From NCBI GenBank assembly GCA_038380795.1, contig CM076268.1, positions 1,165,501-1,229,500 of the forward strand: a DNA stretch of 64,000 nt, read 5' to 3'. A program made the position numbers and the translations under genes. This DNA comes from Pyrocephalus nanus. Lineage: Eukaryota > Chordata > Aves > Passeriformes > Tyrannidae. Below the pieces are notes generated by a model that was given only the letters and a program-made list of their open reading frames with translations, ran no database searches and was not told the origin of the DNA. Below are positions 37,101-48,620 of this stretch, one piece after another; positions within the stretch are counted from its first letter, which is position 1; every line of letters starts with the position of its first letter.

Positions 37101-37374
37101 CTTCACACCAATCTTTTCTCCAACCACCTCATTTTCTGAAGAGCCTCATCTGGTAACTACAAAATCCCATCCATGGCATTTAATTTCAAGAACCAGCAGG
37201 TTTCATGTTCTGGTACTGTCCTTGCTGCAGAAAGCAGGATCAGGAACGAGCACCTCTCAAGCAGCTCCCCTGTTGAACCACGGGAGACTCTCTTGTCTCT
37301 CCTCATTCACCTCAGGACAGCAGAGCTTCATGCACCATCATATTCTCTTTACAAGCTCTTCAAAGCAATCCTTG
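34191..37374. other. Intergenic, no gene recognised
   Basis: Besides the AT-rich block at 35195-35420, there is a poly-A run at 36474-36492 and a GC-richer segment at 35690-36070. I can support no exon. Confidence 0.5.
35195..35420. other. AT-rich block with unusual TCGA/CGAA-containing degenerate repeat
   Basis: Within AT-rich DNA, 35226-35280 carries four CpGs in similar contexts (acgtcgag, actcgaact, aatcgaatc), with loosely repeating aa-ctc/tcg-aa words. The rest is TTAATT/AATTAAA-rich. It belongs to no repeat family I know. It could be a decayed simple or satellite-like array or a conserved AT-rich element. Confidence 0.35.
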
Positions 37375-37760
37375 TCACAGAATCATAGAATAGTTTGGGC
37401 TGGAAGTAACCTTAATGTCATCTATCTTACCCTGCAGTAAAGAATTTCCTCCTCAGACCTACCTGCCCTCAGCTTGGAGCTGTTCCCCTTTGGCCCATCA
37501 TTCCATGCCTTTGCAAGAAGTTCCTCTCCATCTTGTAGCCCCTTGAAGTGCTGGAAGAGGCTCTGGGTTCTCCCCAGAGTCTTCTCCAGGCTGAACAAGC
37601 CCAGCTCTCCAGCCTGTCCCCCTAGCAGGGCTGCTCCAGCCCCCTGAGCATCTTCCTGGCCTCGTCTGGACTCCTTCCAGCAGGTCCATGTCTTTCTTGT
37701 CCTGGGGCCCCAGAGCTGGATGGATGCAGTGCTCAAGGTGGGGTCTGTGATGAAATCTCT
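37375..37760 (-). mobile_element. CR1 LINE, 5'-truncated, about 385 bp
   Basis: It begins with the reverse CR1 terminus 'cacagaatcatagaatagtt' and continues with 'cctcctcagacctacctgcc', 'ttctccaggctgaacaagcc', 'agctctccagcctgtccccc' and 'ggggccccagagctggatgg'. This is the clearest and longest CR1 copy in the window and relatively young-looking. Confidence 0.95.
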
Positions 37761-40700
37761 CAGAAGATGAAGCTGCCCAACACCTTGACATTCTGCTGCT
37801 TACTTTTTGTTTGTGCAGTTCCCTCTGTCCAGCAGAGGGTCAGCATTGCCTCATCCTTCATCCTGTAGAAAACACAGATACATGTCCTACAATCCTTCAG
37901 CCACTCTTTGGAGCACCTTGTCCTGTTGCTGAACACTGTTCCTCTCCAGCAGAACGTTTTCAGCTCTTTACCCTGTGCTGATTATCTTGACAAGACTTTC
38001 AACATCCTGTGGTCATTCTGTGCTCTGCCAATCATCATCTTAAAGGACATTTATTCCAGCATTGGCCATAGCTTGGTCCTGCCTTTTCATTAAGTCTTTT
38101 ATGGCAGAACCAGACTGTCGTGTGGTTCTAAGTGAAATGTGACTGTGGAGCCAAAGGAAATCCTCCTGATGACCCCAGTGATCAGCCTCAGTGCCAGTGT
38201 TTGCAGCATAACCCACAAAACCTTGCAGAAAGGCTGTGGTTTCTCTGGTGAACTGAAAATACCGCTAAAAGAAGTGCAGGAAGGACCCTGTTCAGGGGCA
38301 GGGGGCTCGGTGACACCACCCTAAGGAACAAAATGGGAGTGATGCACATCTCCCTCGTTTATAACCCCTGTCTGGCTCCACCTACATTCTAGAGTCTTCT
38401 CTCCCCAAACTGGGGTGTAGTCAAAGGTTCAGAGACAGAGAACTGCCTTCTCTGCTCAGCTTTGCTGGCATGCCACAGCAAATGTGTGTGCAGCACATTT
38501 GACATCAGACTAGGCTGCTGTGCAGTGAAAAAACCCTTCAGCTTATTTTGGGAAAAAAAAAAAAAAGAAAAGTTAAATATTGCTACTGAAGTAGTGCCAT
38601 GGAACCTCCTTGGAGTTAAGTTCCTGTACTCCAAGTTTCTCCAGAAGCCACTTACCCTGTCATCTTTTATCCCCATCACACACTACAGAATATTCTCCAG
38701 GGCGAGGAGACAGCTGTTGGTGGTGAGGAGGGAACAGGCAGCCCATCTGGGAAATAAAAGTCCCATGGCATCCCTTCAATACTTCTAAATAAAGTGTGAT
38801 TTCCAGTTATCTGACTTCAGGGAGGCAGTAAAGGACAAAGTGGGGACTTCCCTCAAAAAGTTTAACTTCACTGGAAGGCCAGTTTGTTGCTGAGAGCAGT
38901 GTCAGAGGATGTTTTCAGCCCAGTGGGAGAGGTTTCTTAAGAATAACACGAATTTTACTTTTTTTTTTTTTTTTTTTTCACTTTTTTTTTTTTTTTTTTT
39001 TGGGGGGAAAGTCCCACTTTAAAAATTAAACCCCTCTTCCTCTCAAGGATCAGCAAAAGAACATACCAGAACAAAACCTGCCTGTAGCTGGGTATGGTGC
39101 ACATTTGATTGGAATACAGGAGAACGTTGCTTTGGGCACCCCTTGCATTTGGTTCAGGGAGCTGATGGCTGCACGAGGATGCTGCTGCAGGAGCTGCATC
39201 CCTGCTCGTGCTCTCTGCTGCCTTTGCCCTCCCTGCAAGGAGCACACAGGAGGGGATTCAGCATCTCCTCTGAGGCCCTGCTTTGCCACTGTGTCTTGTT
39301 TAAAAGGGTTGTTTGTAGGGTCGTGAAGTAAGTAGGTCACAGACAACCCTCACCAGTGTTCCAGTCTACCCACCTTGCTACCCTAATATTAGTGTTTTCT
39401 CACTTAAGGAAGCAAATTACCTTCTCAAGTTTAATTCCATCACATGAAAAAGGGACAGCTGAGCTGCCCACATCTCCATTTGATTTTTCCTCTGTACATT
39501 TTTTGCTTGGTTAGCAGGACTTCCCTTCATCCCTTTCGTATCAGAACAGAGATGGGACCTTGTTAGGTTGCCTCTTTGTATTTAAGAAACCAGATCTGCC
39601 CCCCTGCTGGTATTGAAAAACCCAGAAGAAAGAAAAACACTTTCTGACCTCCAAAGTATTTTCTGAATTAAGTAGATCCTTTCTTTTTCATCAGAAACCA
39701 GAGAACAAAGCTGGTAGTGATCGGTCTGTATGAAGTCAGGATATATTGGGAACCAATGCAATTCAGCATTCAATGGGCCATTACCCCAGAGACAAATTCC
39801 CTCCAATTTACTTCCCTGGTTTTGTTTCTCTCTTCTGTGGCCACACTGTCCTCTCTCTGTGCTTATCCAAGTGCTGAGCAGGGAAAGTATCAAGGCCCAA
39901 GCTGACAAACAGCAGATGAATTCCAGAGGCTCTTTCTGTACTTGGATTTCTTAGGTCAGTGAGGACTTCATGGGCCAGTTTTTCCTTATCTTGAGAGCAA
40001 CAGTGCCTGTGGAATGGAGATATTTATATCCAGCCCCAGGGATGGCATGACAACTATATTTATCTCTCCAGGTGATGGTGCCAGACTCATCCCCACGGTA
40101 CCTGCACTGAGCTGACTTTTAGCTCCAGCCTTTGGCTACAGGAGCCCTTTGGCAGCCCCTCACTCCACTGCTGAGAGCCAGGGAGTGCAAGGAACCACTG
40201 ATGCTGCTCTGGAGTTATTCAGGGAGGAGGGTAAATGTTGGTCTTGTTAATCATCTCTCACTGTTTGCATCGTGGCTCTCTGGTATGTTAAGTGCCTGAG
40301 CCCTCTTTGCAGATCTGAGGGGTTGTGGATTATTAATCACCCCTCCTTTCAAATATATAAATCATGATAAAAGTAAAGGCAAAGGAGGAGAAGCAGCAAT
40401 CTCCTGTTAACCCTTCCAGCTCAGAGAATGCTGTCTGTCCTGTCCTGATCTCACCAGAGGTCCTGGGCCATCCCTGTGCCTCCAACAGAGAGGACCCTGT
40501 AGTTTTAGAGCTGCCCTCAAACCAACTCATGCAGTGTTCTCACATCCATCAGTTCTGGGGTTGTAGGCCAGGCACAGAAGATGACTGGGGGCTTCCAGAT
40601 GCCAGGGTAAAGCAGCTGGGAGAACATCAGACCCCACTTCATTCCTTGCACAAGAGTGTGGAACAAAAGCACACTACTGAAGACAAAAACAACATTAGGT

Positions 40701-41925
40701 AGAGAGAGAAGACACACTGGGCACTGAAAAAACACAGGGAAAATAAGCTCACTGGGATTCTCACATCCATAGAAACCAGGCTGGTTTAACTAAAAATTCA
40801 AAGATAACTTGATGCTAATACAATTCTCAGACTAAATGGGGGAAAAAAATAAATCCCTCTTTAGCTCCTCCTGAATTATTTTATCATTTCCCTTGGCTGA
40901 AAGAGTATTTCTGAACTAGAACAGACCTTCCTCAACTGACCTAAATATTAGATCCACTAAATACCTATTGGGGTAAGGCTGCCTCCAGGCCAAGCCCACA
41001 GGCGAGACAGTCTCCTAGTTTACAGGAAATCTTTCCAACTGTGCAGACCTGCACCAGTGCCAGAAATCTGTATTGACTCCAGGCCCAGATAATGAAGTTC
41101 TCAAAAGCCAGAGGAAACCACTGCTCAGGCTGGACTCTCCTTCAAGGCTGCAACAAGATCTGTAATCCAGGAATCACATCTTCAATCAAGCTCCAGACTG
41201 CACAACCACACCATGTAATGTATCTCTACACTGCTCCAGCTCATCATAGCTAGGAAACAGTTGAAGCTCATTCTAAAGAGATTTGCAGCAAACAAACAGG
41301 CTCAAAAAATGGGTTATATTCAAAAAGTTCGCGTTTTAAAATAACACCTTACAAAACGCTGATATTTCAGGTTAGGAGAGAGAAAGGAATGGTGAGGGAA
41401 GGTTTTTGAAATGAAAAATGCTTCAATAAGATTAAGGTTTAGTACTATAAAAAAGATACTTTATGACCAGAAAGACAAAACTGCAGACCAATACCACTTG
41501 AGGTGATTTATCTCAAGACAGGTCTGATGACAGCAAGATTCATCTCAAGTGATGTATCTCAAAACAACAACTCCAGCCCTGATTTCTCCCTGCCTCAGTT
41601 CTAGGGGAATCCCTGCCAGGCAAAGAAAAGGAAAACACTCATGTCAGTTGTGGGAGCAGCTTCTGCAAGCAAGAGAGATGCTGCTGTGGTCTTCAGAAAG
41701 CCCTCCCTGGCTAGAACTACAGCAAAAGTTTTGTAGCAATACAAGATTTTACTTCAGGTAGACCCCTCCCCTATAAAATTCGTGCATAGACACGAGGTTT
41801 GCTCATGCCAAGCATCCCGGGCTGGCCTGGGGAGAGGAGGAGGAGCTGATGCTCAGAGCAGGAGACAGCTATTGCAGCAAAAGATCCACAGTACATATGC
41901 TGGTAGTATTCTGTCCAATAGTTTG
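37761..41925. other. Intergenic, no gene recognised
   Basis: It contains a poly-A run at 38551-38565, the poly-T doublet at 38959-39001 and ordinary non-coding sequence. At 41498-41563 the words atttatctcaag, attcatctcaag and atgtatctcaaa recur three times. Confidence 0.5.
38959..39001. repeat. Double poly-T tract (T20-CAC-T20)
   Basis: Two runs of exactly 20 T are separated by CAC. It could be a retroposon tail on the minus strand, but there is no recognisable gene copy or AATAAA beside it. Confidence 0.9.
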
Positions 41926-41929
41926 TCCA

Positions 41930-42230
41930 CTTTAAAATTAAGTATGGCACAGAGCGACAGATTAGTGCTGATTGCCATCAGTCGTGTGCATGTTTTATGC
42001 CACGGCACAGGTCCATATTTTGGGTTTTTTCTGCTGTGCTACGATGCTTGTAGCTAATAACAGTAAATCTGCTTTTCACAGCACCAGGCAGCCATAATGC
42101 TCCAAAGGCCTTGCAGCCAAGCAAAGCAGCTGAAATCTTAATTACGGTGATGATGAGCGGGAGCCTCAGTGTTTCTGAACGCTGCTTTCATTTCAGGTTG
42201 AGCTGCACCCTGGCTAGGCATGTTTATAAG
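41930..42230. promoter_or_regulatory. Candidate conserved regulatory element
   Basis: A repeat-free block with CpGs in AT-rich context (agagcgacag, cagtcgtgtgc, ccacggcac, gctacgatgc, gagcggg, gaacgctgc). It has TTAATTA (42138-42144) and CAGCTG (42127-42132). No coding potential is seen. Its function is inferred only. Confidence 0.28.
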
Positions 42231-43536
42231 GGATTGCAGAGGGCTGGCTGTAAGCATGAACAGCCAGATCCTCATGTAAATCAGCACAGCTCTGTCCCAA
42301 CCCCCGGGGCTCCAGCCCCAGGGAAAGGGCTGATGTCAGTGGAGCTTCACCATTTTACAGCACTACATTTAAGAGTCTGAAGCACCAGAGTGAGCCTTAA
42401 ATATTGAAGGCTTTATCCTGCAGTGGGCTAAAAGGATTCCCGTGTCCTTGGAGCAGCAGGCATTTAGTGCATCCCTGGAGAAGCCCAGTCCTGTGCACAG
42501 TCATCCTCTGTTATCATCTGAGCAGGGCTGTGCACAACCTGTCACAGTGGGTACCACTCACCCTGTCAGCACAGCCTGCACGGAGCACACCTTGGGTCAA
42601 AGCTCCCCTCAGCCTTTGAAGGGAATACGAATGAATTTATACAATTTATACAACTCCATCCTCTCCAAATCAGCCTCTGTATGGCCCTGGAGCTAAACCC
42701 TCCCATGCACACAACTGTGTCGTGAACATGCATCCAAAAATCTCTGCAGATGTGGCTGGGGCAGTGCAAAACCTCTGCTCAAATTTAGACTGACAACTCC
42801 AGAGAGCAGCTGGAGCATTTCTAAAAGGAAAAATACATGATCCCCCTCTGTGCTAAGACTCAGTAGGTCGAGCATAAAGCATCTAGAATACCAGCAGAGT
42901 CTCAAGAGCCACAATAACCAATCTCATCTGCATAACTTAATCAGGTATTTATAAATACCTAGTAAAATTGAGAAACTTGTGAACACGTGGAGCAGGAACA
43001 AAAAGATGTGGAGATGGTTAAATGTGAGCTGTGACAGAGCTTTCTTGCTCAGCTGTAATTAAACCATGGGCTGGTTCAGCCCTTTGTGTTCTGATCCAGG
43101 GTAAGGGTAAGCGTTGAGATCCCCCCTCGGGCAGGCTGGGAGGGTGGAAAGCCAAGGCAGATTCTCAGGGAGGGGTGCATATGTTAAGCTGTTGGTGTTG
43201 GTATGAGAATCATGGAGCCACACAGGGATTTGTTGCCTAGCCTGGATGTAGCTGGTAGCAATTTTTCACGTGGACAAGCTCTCAGCTCTCCAGGCAGAGG
43301 AAAGGGGCTACTATTCCCAGAGCTGCCTCAGGAAACCTGCTCTAAGATACAAACAAAGCCATTCTCCAAGTAGTGATGCCAGGAGAAAGTTCACTTTATC
43401 TCAGAAGAAGTTGGATGTATCTGAACACAGAAAGTGCTCCAGAATACCTGCAGAGCAGTAGCTGCCCCAGAACAGCTCAGGCAATCAGTCTGCCTACACA
43501 AACGAGCCATCAGCAGTCCTTCTTGAGTCATCTTGG
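42231..43536. other. Intergenic, no gene recognised
   Basis: No repeat family, exon or RNA gene was recognised. Confidence 0.5.
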
Positions 43537-43716
43537 ATCACAGAATCACAGAATTCCTTAGACTGAAAAAGACCTCCAAGACCATCGAGTCCAAGAGCTA
43601 ACCCAGCACTGCCAGGGCCACCACCAAACCATGTCCCCAAGTGCCACATCTGTTACATAAATCCCTCCTGAGATGGTGACTCCACACTTCCCAGGGCAAC
43701 CTGTTCCAGTGCTTGT
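43537..43716 (-). mobile_element. CR1 LINE fragment, 3' end
   Basis: It reads 'atcacagaatcacagaattc', 'gacctccaagaccatcgagt', 'ccaccaccaaaccatgtccc', 'caagtgccacatctgtta' and 'cctcctgagatggtgactcc'. This is a CR1 3' region in reverse orientation, broken off near 43716 after 'ctgttccagtgcttg'. Confidence 0.92.
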
Positions 43717-45012
43717 CAACTCAAGATTTTGGGTTGAGAATGACTTTTCCTGGAGGGAAAATGAACAGGAGGGGTTGTGGCCTGGAAGAAGCTCAGGTTG
43801 TATCTCCTGTACTCTCTTCACACAATGAACTTCTCCAGGGCTCTTCTGAAATGTTCTCCCAGATAGAGGGGGCAAATTTATCTTTCTGCTGTGTTGGTTT
43901 CAGAGGCTTTGCCCTCATGTAATGAGCAGACATTAGCCCATTTTGGTTTTCATCTTTTTCTCAGATGCCAGCTCCTATTTTTTCTAATCTACATGGGAGT
44001 AAATACTGCCAGGAGCAAGAACTCTTCTTGGAAGAGCTCCTGAATCATCCCTCCTGTTTTTTAAGATCAGTTGAATTAGAGAAAGCCACCCTGTAGTCAT
44101 AAAAGCTGTATATTGAGCATACTCATTTGATTACAATTACTATGGTTTCCTGGACTAACATTTAAACAGGAAAAGACATTCAAAGTGAGCCAATATTAGA
44201 CATGGCCCTTGCAGGCAAAACATTTATTGTGCTGAAAACTTGGAATACTGCAATATGAGACGGGGAAAAAAACTCATCTCTGTTTTATGCAAATTGGAAG
44301 AAGGAAGAAAAAAACAATACCAGAAATGCTACTGAATCCACCAATTGGATGTTGCTTTATGGGCAAGTTCTGAGGCAGAAAGCAGTAGTAACTTATATTT
44401 TCCACAATGAAATTGAAAATGCTCTTATTGTATAGTGGATTATGACTCTGTGAAATATCACAGTTTTCCTTATTTGCCTTTGCAGGTAGTTAAATTTTAG
44501 CTCTACTTACATTCCCCCTCATCCCCAAATTTAAAAGGCAATAAATTGCTTTAGTGTTTTCAATTTCCTTCCCTTCAAGAGATGCAAATTGACTGCCTGA
44601 ATCCCTCTACAAACTTTATTCTTGTGCAGAGGGGAGAATAATTTACAAGGCCATTGGCCCCATCCAACCCCCCTGTAGCTCCAGGTCTCTTTTTTGGAGG
44701 TCAGCAGTACAACACCTCCCACCCAGCATTACAGAGAGAGCAGGAGCCCCCACAGCTCCACATCAGAGCTGCCCCAGCCTGGGAGACAGGGATGGACAGG
44801 GGGGCTGTGGGACCTTTCAGCTCAGGGGTGTGGGAAATACAGCTGGACCCAGAGGAGCAAAGGGATGGGGATGATTCCCAGAGCCACCCTCGGGGTGTGC
44901 CTGAAAAGCAGTTCTTGGGCTAGTGAATCACTTGTGTATAAACCAAACTGACTGGTTTTCAAAATTCTTGGCTGGCTGAGGGGCAAATCAGCTCCAGAAC
45001 AGTAACCTGAGC
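43717..45012. other. Intergenic, no gene recognised
   Basis: No gene or repeat was recognised; 44650-44900 is GC-richer. Confidence 0.5.
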
Positions 45013-45198
45013 AGGTCTGCAGTGCCTGGAGGTGCTCCACAGGTCTGCAGAGCTTTGAGGTGCTCCCCAGGTCTGCAGAGCTTTGAGGTGCTCCCCAGGT
45101 CTGCAGAGCTTTGAGGTGCTCCACAGGTCTGCAGAGCTTTGAGGTGCTCCCCAGGTCTGCAGAGCTTTGAGGTGCTCCACAGGTCTGCAGTGCTCCCC
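45013..45198. repeat. Minisatellite, 28-bp unit, 6.6 copies
   Basis: Six head-to-tail 28-bp units (aggtctgcagagctttgagg then tgctcc-a/c-c) and a partial seventh. Copy 1 has tgcctgg in the middle. Copies 2-6 differ only at one A/C site, in the order C, C, A, C, A (copy 1: A). The unit is not a multiple of three. Because 84 bp is, a 215-codon minus-strand frame with a repeating peptide passes through; it is not a gene. Confidence 0.95.
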
Positions 45199-45290
45199 TA
45201 CAAGAGCTGACCACACATGAGGCACAGACCTGTCCTGTGCCTCTGCTTGTCCCTGAGGTCAGCTCAACCCACGGTCCAAACTTCCAGAGA

Positions 45291-45341
45291 ACCCCAGAAT
45301 CGTTAAAGCTGGAAAAGAGGTCCAAGGCATCAAGCCTTGAC
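45291..45341 (-). mobile_element. CR1 LINE fragment, terminal 50 bp
   Basis: The sequence 'cagaatcgttaaagctggaa' then 'aagaggtccaaggcatcaag' matches the reversed CR1 3' terminus. It lies about 90 bp from the 28-bp minisatellite. Confidence 0.7.
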
Positions 45342-46325
45342 CTGAAGTGGTGCACAGGCAGAAAGTTTCCTCCACAGCTGAGACTACTGAGAGCAGAATT
45401 TTGTTTCTGAGTTTTCTGAGCAGGAAGGGGGTCAGGCTTTCTTCTGCCCCCAACACAGTGAGGCTCCAAGCCATGGCTGGAGCCTTACCAAAAGTACCTA
45501 TTCCTACAAACTTCTGAGCAAACACGAAGCTTCTTTCAATGCAGTTCCAAAACAACTACCAGAAAGCCTTTAGCAGGCCAAAAGCCTTTTTCTTAAAAAG
45601 AAAAAAAAGCTTATTTAAAACTACCTGTACCATTTGATTGAATGGATTTTTGATTGCCATTCAGAAAATAAAAACGTAGCAGCACGGGGAGCGATGAGCA
45701 GGACAAATCCGCTCAGGGTTGTGACAAATCTACACGGTTGGATTTTTTCCAGGAATAACGATCATTCCCTAAGCAAAGCCTTCCTGCAGCTCACCACACT
45801 CGTGCCATGCAGCCTCCCCAGCCACCCCACGAGCAGTGCACAGTGCAAACCTGCTCACTGCCAAGGGACAGGGAGAGGAATGCCATCCCCAGAACGGAAA
45901 CCTGCAAAGCCTGAAAGGTTTGGGGGGGGGTGGCACTGCAGATAATCCTGTAAATGACCTGCACACCAGGAAAGGAGAGGTGCTGAGATAAGACAGAAGA
46001 GCCCAGAGCACCAGGAGCAGCAGGGGTGCTGAGCTGAGCAGGGTTTGGCAGCCAGAGGCACGTCCTGCCCGAGCCCTCACTGCCAGTGCTCCCCACTGCT
46101 CACCCAAAACACTGTCCCTCCTGCCTGGCTCATTCGAAAAGCTCCCTGAAAGCTGAAGAAAGCTGCAAGGGAAGGCAAGCATTTAGCAAAATGCAGCTGC
46201 TTGGAGATGTTACCCCCACAGAAAGCCTGTGATCCCGTCCCCACACCCTCATCTGGTGCCTGGTGACAGCCCATCAAACATCCCTCTTTATTAAATTCAA
46301 GTGTGAACAAAACTAGCAAAGAAAT
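45342..46325. other. Intergenic, no gene recognised
   Basis: GC-richer at 45780-46110, with a G9 run at 45921-45929. I can support no exon or repeat family. Confidence 0.5.
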
Positions 46326-46690
46326 ATAGGGTTTAATTAATGTTTGCCTTCACCATAAATGAAAGGGAACTTTAATTTTTTTACTGTATTTTACTAATCA
46401 GAGCCATTCAATATCTTGGATGCTAGTAAATTAATTCTGAACTAATGAAGTTAAAGGAGGTCATTTGTTAGAGAAACTGATTACATATCGAGATCTCCCG
46501 GGGACCTAAATGAGAAAATCACTATAATGAAAAAATATTTTAAATGATGCAGGTCAACCAAGTACATCATTAAGGATGCAGGGGGGATGGAAATATTAAT
46601 GACACCACGACAGGGAAATGCCAAAAGGGAAGTGGGCTGACATAAGTAATCAGAAAGGCATTTACAGTGCTAGCTTGGTTCTTTTTCCCC
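46326..46690. promoter_or_regulatory. Candidate conserved regulatory element (homeodomain-rich)
   Basis: A repeat-free, AT-rich block dense in homeodomain-type cores. It has TTAATTAA (46333-46340), TTTAATTTTT, AAATTAATTC, CTAATGA, ATTAATGAC and CATTAAGG. Retained CpGs sit in catatcgagatctcccgggg and caccacgaca. Bird enhancers near developmental genes often look like this. The proposal is inference. Confidence 0.33.
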
Positions 46691-46699
46691 TTTTAATAA

Positions 46700-48109
46700 T
46701 TGAAACACATGAACTTCATTGCTTCCCTCAAATTAGTCACCTGTGTCCAGATGTTCCAATGACAGTGCAACAGCAATGCACTAATGTGCATTGTGCACAT
46801 ACATTTATTGGTGTGGTGTAAAAACCTTTTTAGCTGTATAAATCACCTGAGGAGCAAGGTGAAATGTGGGCTGCATTGTGTGAGACATGGGAAAAAGCAC
46901 ACATGGGGAAAGGAGGGATCTCTGCTTCTCAGAGGTTTAATTTCAACCAGCAGCAGTCAAGGGATGGGAGCTTACACAGCACAGCAAACCAGGACAGTGT
47001 TTGAACACAGCGAGCTGGACCAGGGGCAGCAGTGCAGCCTGCAGGAACAAGAAACACTCCCAGGGGCTGGAGCTGTGGTCTGTCTAGCCCAGAAATCCCT
47101 CTGCCTTGGGCTGGGCTCTGGTGTGAGCCTGGCCACCCTCTGCAGCCTGCTGCCCCCCTGCTCCTCCAGCACCTGCAACAACTGCAACAGGGCAGAGAAA
47201 GCACCCCTTATATCCACTTGGGACCTGCTGCCTGAAATTACATGTGTTTAGTTCCATTTTGAACCTGCTGGCACCACGAGACTCTGCAGCCCCCTGGGAC
47301 AACACATCCCCGAAGTTCTGTGCCTGATGTGAGAAGCAGCAGTGCCCTTCCCCTGTCCAACACCGCTTTCTAAGAGTTCCTCCACCCACAGGTGGTGCAA
47401 ATTCGGTGACAAACAATTCTGAGTTCACCTAACTCATGACTTCACTAGCTTTGATCGTACTTTCCTCAGTATTAAAGCAATTCCCAATGCTTTGCTCTCA
47501 GGGTGCTTCCCAAGGACACCCAGCACTGTGTCGGATTCTGTGGCTGCCACTGCACACGGATTCCAGAGAGCCAGCAGCAAGGGCTCCTTCCTAACCCACA
47601 AGTGCCAGTTCCAGTTGTGGCATCGTGTGGGCAGGATTTAAACTGTTCTTCTTCCTGAGAGTCCCTGACACATCCATTTTAGCACACTCACATCAGCACT
47701 GTGGGTGTGGCTGAGCCTGATCCTGCGTGGCAAAGCACGCAGCGTTTGTCACAGTGGCAGCATCGACACAGCATCCACAATCAGCTGTGCTGAGTTTTAC
47801 TGAGCCAGGTTACAGGGCTTCAGGATACTTTCAGGGAGAAAAAAAATAAAAATCAAAGGGATGATTGAGGGCAGAAACAAAACAAGGCAGAAGGTGCAAG
47901 CAACATCAACCCACGGGGATTGGCAGATGTAAACCAGTAAGGAAATTGCAAAGTTGCATGGTATGGCTACAAAGAAAAAGATCTCTGCTCAATAACACAA
48001 GGATGGGAGGATCCTCTCATGAAATCAGGAAAGCAGAGGGAATCTAGGGAATGTTAGAGAGGAAATGAATATACTGCTGAAGGAGAAACAAAGCAGCACC
48101 AAGGAAATT
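46700..48109. other. Intergenic, no gene recognised
   Basis: GC-richer at 46960-47400. From about 47850 the sequence may already belong to the decayed LINE annotated next, but I see no convincing motif there. Confidence 0.45.
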
Positions 48110-48620
48110 AGTTGAAACAATCCTTTATGAAAAGGGAAGTACTGACACACTGTTTACCAAGATTATCAGAAAGTGGCTTATTAAAAAGGAAAGAAGAATC
48201 AAAAGCGATCCCAGATCCACTAAATCCACTTTTCAGGATTTCTTCACCAAATTAGTCACTGAGACCTATACTAGTCCTGCAGAGGAGATGCACACTATCT
48301 AAATTAGTACACCAGGCAGTTCTATCACAAAGAGATGTAATTAGATTTGAGGAGCCAGTACCTCAAGCAGAGCCTGAAAGAGTGATCAAGAGTTTACAGC
48401 TTGGAAAACTCCCAGAGCTGGAAGCCAAATCCTTTGGAGCATTTAAACTCATCCCCTCATTAAATGGAGCATTTGCTGGAATTCCAGGAAAGGCCAGGAT
48501 GAAGCTACCACACTAATTCCACACCGAAAAAAAGGCAAAGCCATCAGTTATTAAGGGTTCTTATGATATATTTCTCTTTTAAATATGGGTATTAAAAACA
48601 GTGCTAAAAGCCAGATGATG
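48110..48620 (+). mobile_element. Ancient L1/Tx1-type LINE relic (start of reverse transcriptase)
   Basis: Broken reading frames carry collinear LINE ORF2 hallmarks. LYEKG starts at 48123. TETYTSPAEEM follows in the same frame (from 48258), resembling the 'LYTSE' segment before the RT. VIKSLQLGK starts at 48382 in another frame, like the L1 'IKSL..KSPGPDG' block. KKGK starts at 48528 and ISLLN at 48570, with 10 residues between, the same spacing as in L1-type 'KKGKD...NYRPISLLN'. Stop codons and at least two frameshifts make it dead. CR1 RTs lack this arrangement, so it is a different, much older LINE clade. The outer limits are approximate. Confidence 0.7.

Noticed and set aside
44822..45469. 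215-codon minus-strand frame with repeating peptide
   Set aside because: Produced by the 28-bp minisatellite; every three units return to frame. It has no start context or family similarity.
47200..47430. Possible repeat or exon in a GC-richer patch
   Set aside because: No splice-flanked conserved frame and no match to CR1, LTR or SINE consensus that I know.
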